Part shown: piece by piece, positions 34,658-35,246 of the stretch
How the letters are laid out: each line of letters begins with the position of its first letter
Numbering within the stretch: the stretch's first letter is position 1
Assembly (NCBI GenBank): GCA_903930585.1
Contig: CAIYZD010000099.1
Span: forward strand, 1-35,246
Length of the DNA: 35,246 nt
Reading direction: 5' to 3'
From: an uncultured Geobacteraceae bacterium
GTDB lineage: Bacteria > Desulfobacterota > Desulfuromonadia > Geobacterales > Pseudopelobacteraceae
Made by a program: the position numbers and the translations under genes
The notes under the pieces: generated by a model
The model's input: the letters and a program-made list of their open reading frames with translations, nothing else
Databases searched by the model: none
What the model was told of the DNA's origin: nothing

Positions 34658-35246
34658 TGCAGTCCGGTTGGCATGTCAAACGGCAGGATGATCCTGAACG
34701 TAGTGCCGTTGGAACCATCGCTTTCAACGGTCAGAGTGCCATGGTGTTCCTCAATGATGCGCTGGGTAATCGAGAGGCCGAGGCCGGTTCCGGCCCCTTT
34801 GCGAGTAAAGAACGGTTCGAAGATCAGTGGCAGATCTTGCTCACGGATGCCGGGACCGTTGTCGTGAATGGCAATGGTGGCGGTTGTATCACTGCATCCG
34901 GTGGTGATCGTAATAGTTCCGCCCGACTCCAACACTTCAAGCGCATTTTTCATGATATTGATCAGCGCCTGACGGATCTTTTCCGGGTCCAAGCGGAATT
35001 GCGGCAGCGCTGCGAATGAAACGTTCAGCGTGACGCCCTGTTTTTCAGCCTGTCTGCGCATCAACAAAAGAAGGTCTTTCAAGATCGGAGTCAGATCTCC
35101 TTCCCTGAAATTGCTGCGTACCGGTGATGAATAGTTGAGCAGGGCGTTGATAAGCCTTTCGACCCGCTCAATCTCCGACAATGCTTTGGAAAGCATCTCT
35201 TTGTCTTCGATACAAAAACCCGGTTTGTCGTGCAGATCGTCAAGTA
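34621..35246 (-). CDS. Sensor histidine kinase, C-terminal part (5' end outside window)
   Basis: Partial two-component sensor kinase; the frame is open from the right window edge to a TGA at 34623-34621, 207 residues. Near the visible start is the end of the dimerisation helix pair (EMLSKALSEIERVERLINALLNYSSP), then the HATPase domain: N box QALINIMKNALEVL, D/G1 box DNGPGI, F box IFEPFFTRK and G2 GTGLGLSITQRIIEEHHG. This is an NtrB/AtoS-like arrangement. The phospho-acceptor histidine and sensor domains lie outside, so the signal is unknown. An internal ATG at 35196 is not the true start. The 3' end overlaps the MEMO-family gene by 37 bases. Confidence 0.9.
   Translation of the reverse strand, partial: LDDLHDKPGFCIEDKEMLSKALSEIERVERLINALLNYSSPVRSNFREGDLTPILKDLLLLMRRQAEKQGVTLNVSFAALPQFRLDPEKIRQALINIMKNALEVLESGGTITITTGCSDTTATIAIHDNGPGIREQDLPLIFEPFFTRKGAGTGLGLSITQRIIEEHHGTLTVESDGSNGTTFRIILPFDMPTGLHQNTVTAAYPTT

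Overview
The window reads as chromosomal core DNA of a Desulfuromonadia/Geobacter-type bacterium. This is inferred from protein character and gene order: a B12-dependent ribonucleotide reductase, a YlxR-L7Ae fusion between nusA and infB, a GspE-type ATPase beside the rimP-nusA operon, a 2-oxoglutarate dehydrogenase E1, and exopolyphosphatase next to pnp. I see no phage, insertion sequence, CRISPR array, tRNA or rRNA. Genes are tightly packed and mostly on the + strand.

Region by region. (1) 1-1542, minus: the first 514 codons of nrdJ, running off the left edge, with a good promoter overlapped by two candidate NrdR boxes. (2) 1693-13620, plus: a ten-gene run without an obvious internal terminator: exported beta-helix protein, cysteine-desulfurase-like enzyme, PIN-PhoH ATPase, tsaD, rsmA, rmuC, a Sua5/YciO protein, a small membrane protein, a YihY/BrkB membrane protein and sucA without sucB. 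(3) 13716-18895: a poorly characterised three-gene envelope module: a degenerate receiver/transmembrane protein broken by a frame change at an A7 tract, an exported LysM protein, and a GspE/PilB-type ATPase. (4) 19016-29119: the transcription/translation block rimP-nusA-ylxR-infB-rbfA-nrnA-truB-rpsO-pnp. Its leaders and gaps hold clear RNA structures: a terminator just ahead of rimP, a heptamer-repeat hairpin between infB and rbfA, a structured rpsO leader, a terminator between rpsO and pnp, and a 69-nt hairpin in the pnp leader. (5) 29254-35246: ppx/gppA with an HD domain, dut (minus), trpS-scpA-scpB-MEMO-family gene (plus), and the 3' part of a sensor histidine kinase (minus) whose end overlaps the MEMO-family gene.

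How the parts fit. The central block couples ribosome maturation (RimP, RbfA, RsmA upstream), transcription elongation (NusA), translation initiation (IF2), tRNA modification (TruB, TsaD, Sua5-like) and RNA turnover (PNPase, NrnA). NrdJ and Dut supply and clean the dNTP pool; ScpA/ScpB serve chromosome condensation.

I found no convincing wholly new system. The best leads are the A7 frame change at 14939-14945 with the receiver/LysM/GspE module around it, and the regulatory RNA structures in the rimP-pnp block.
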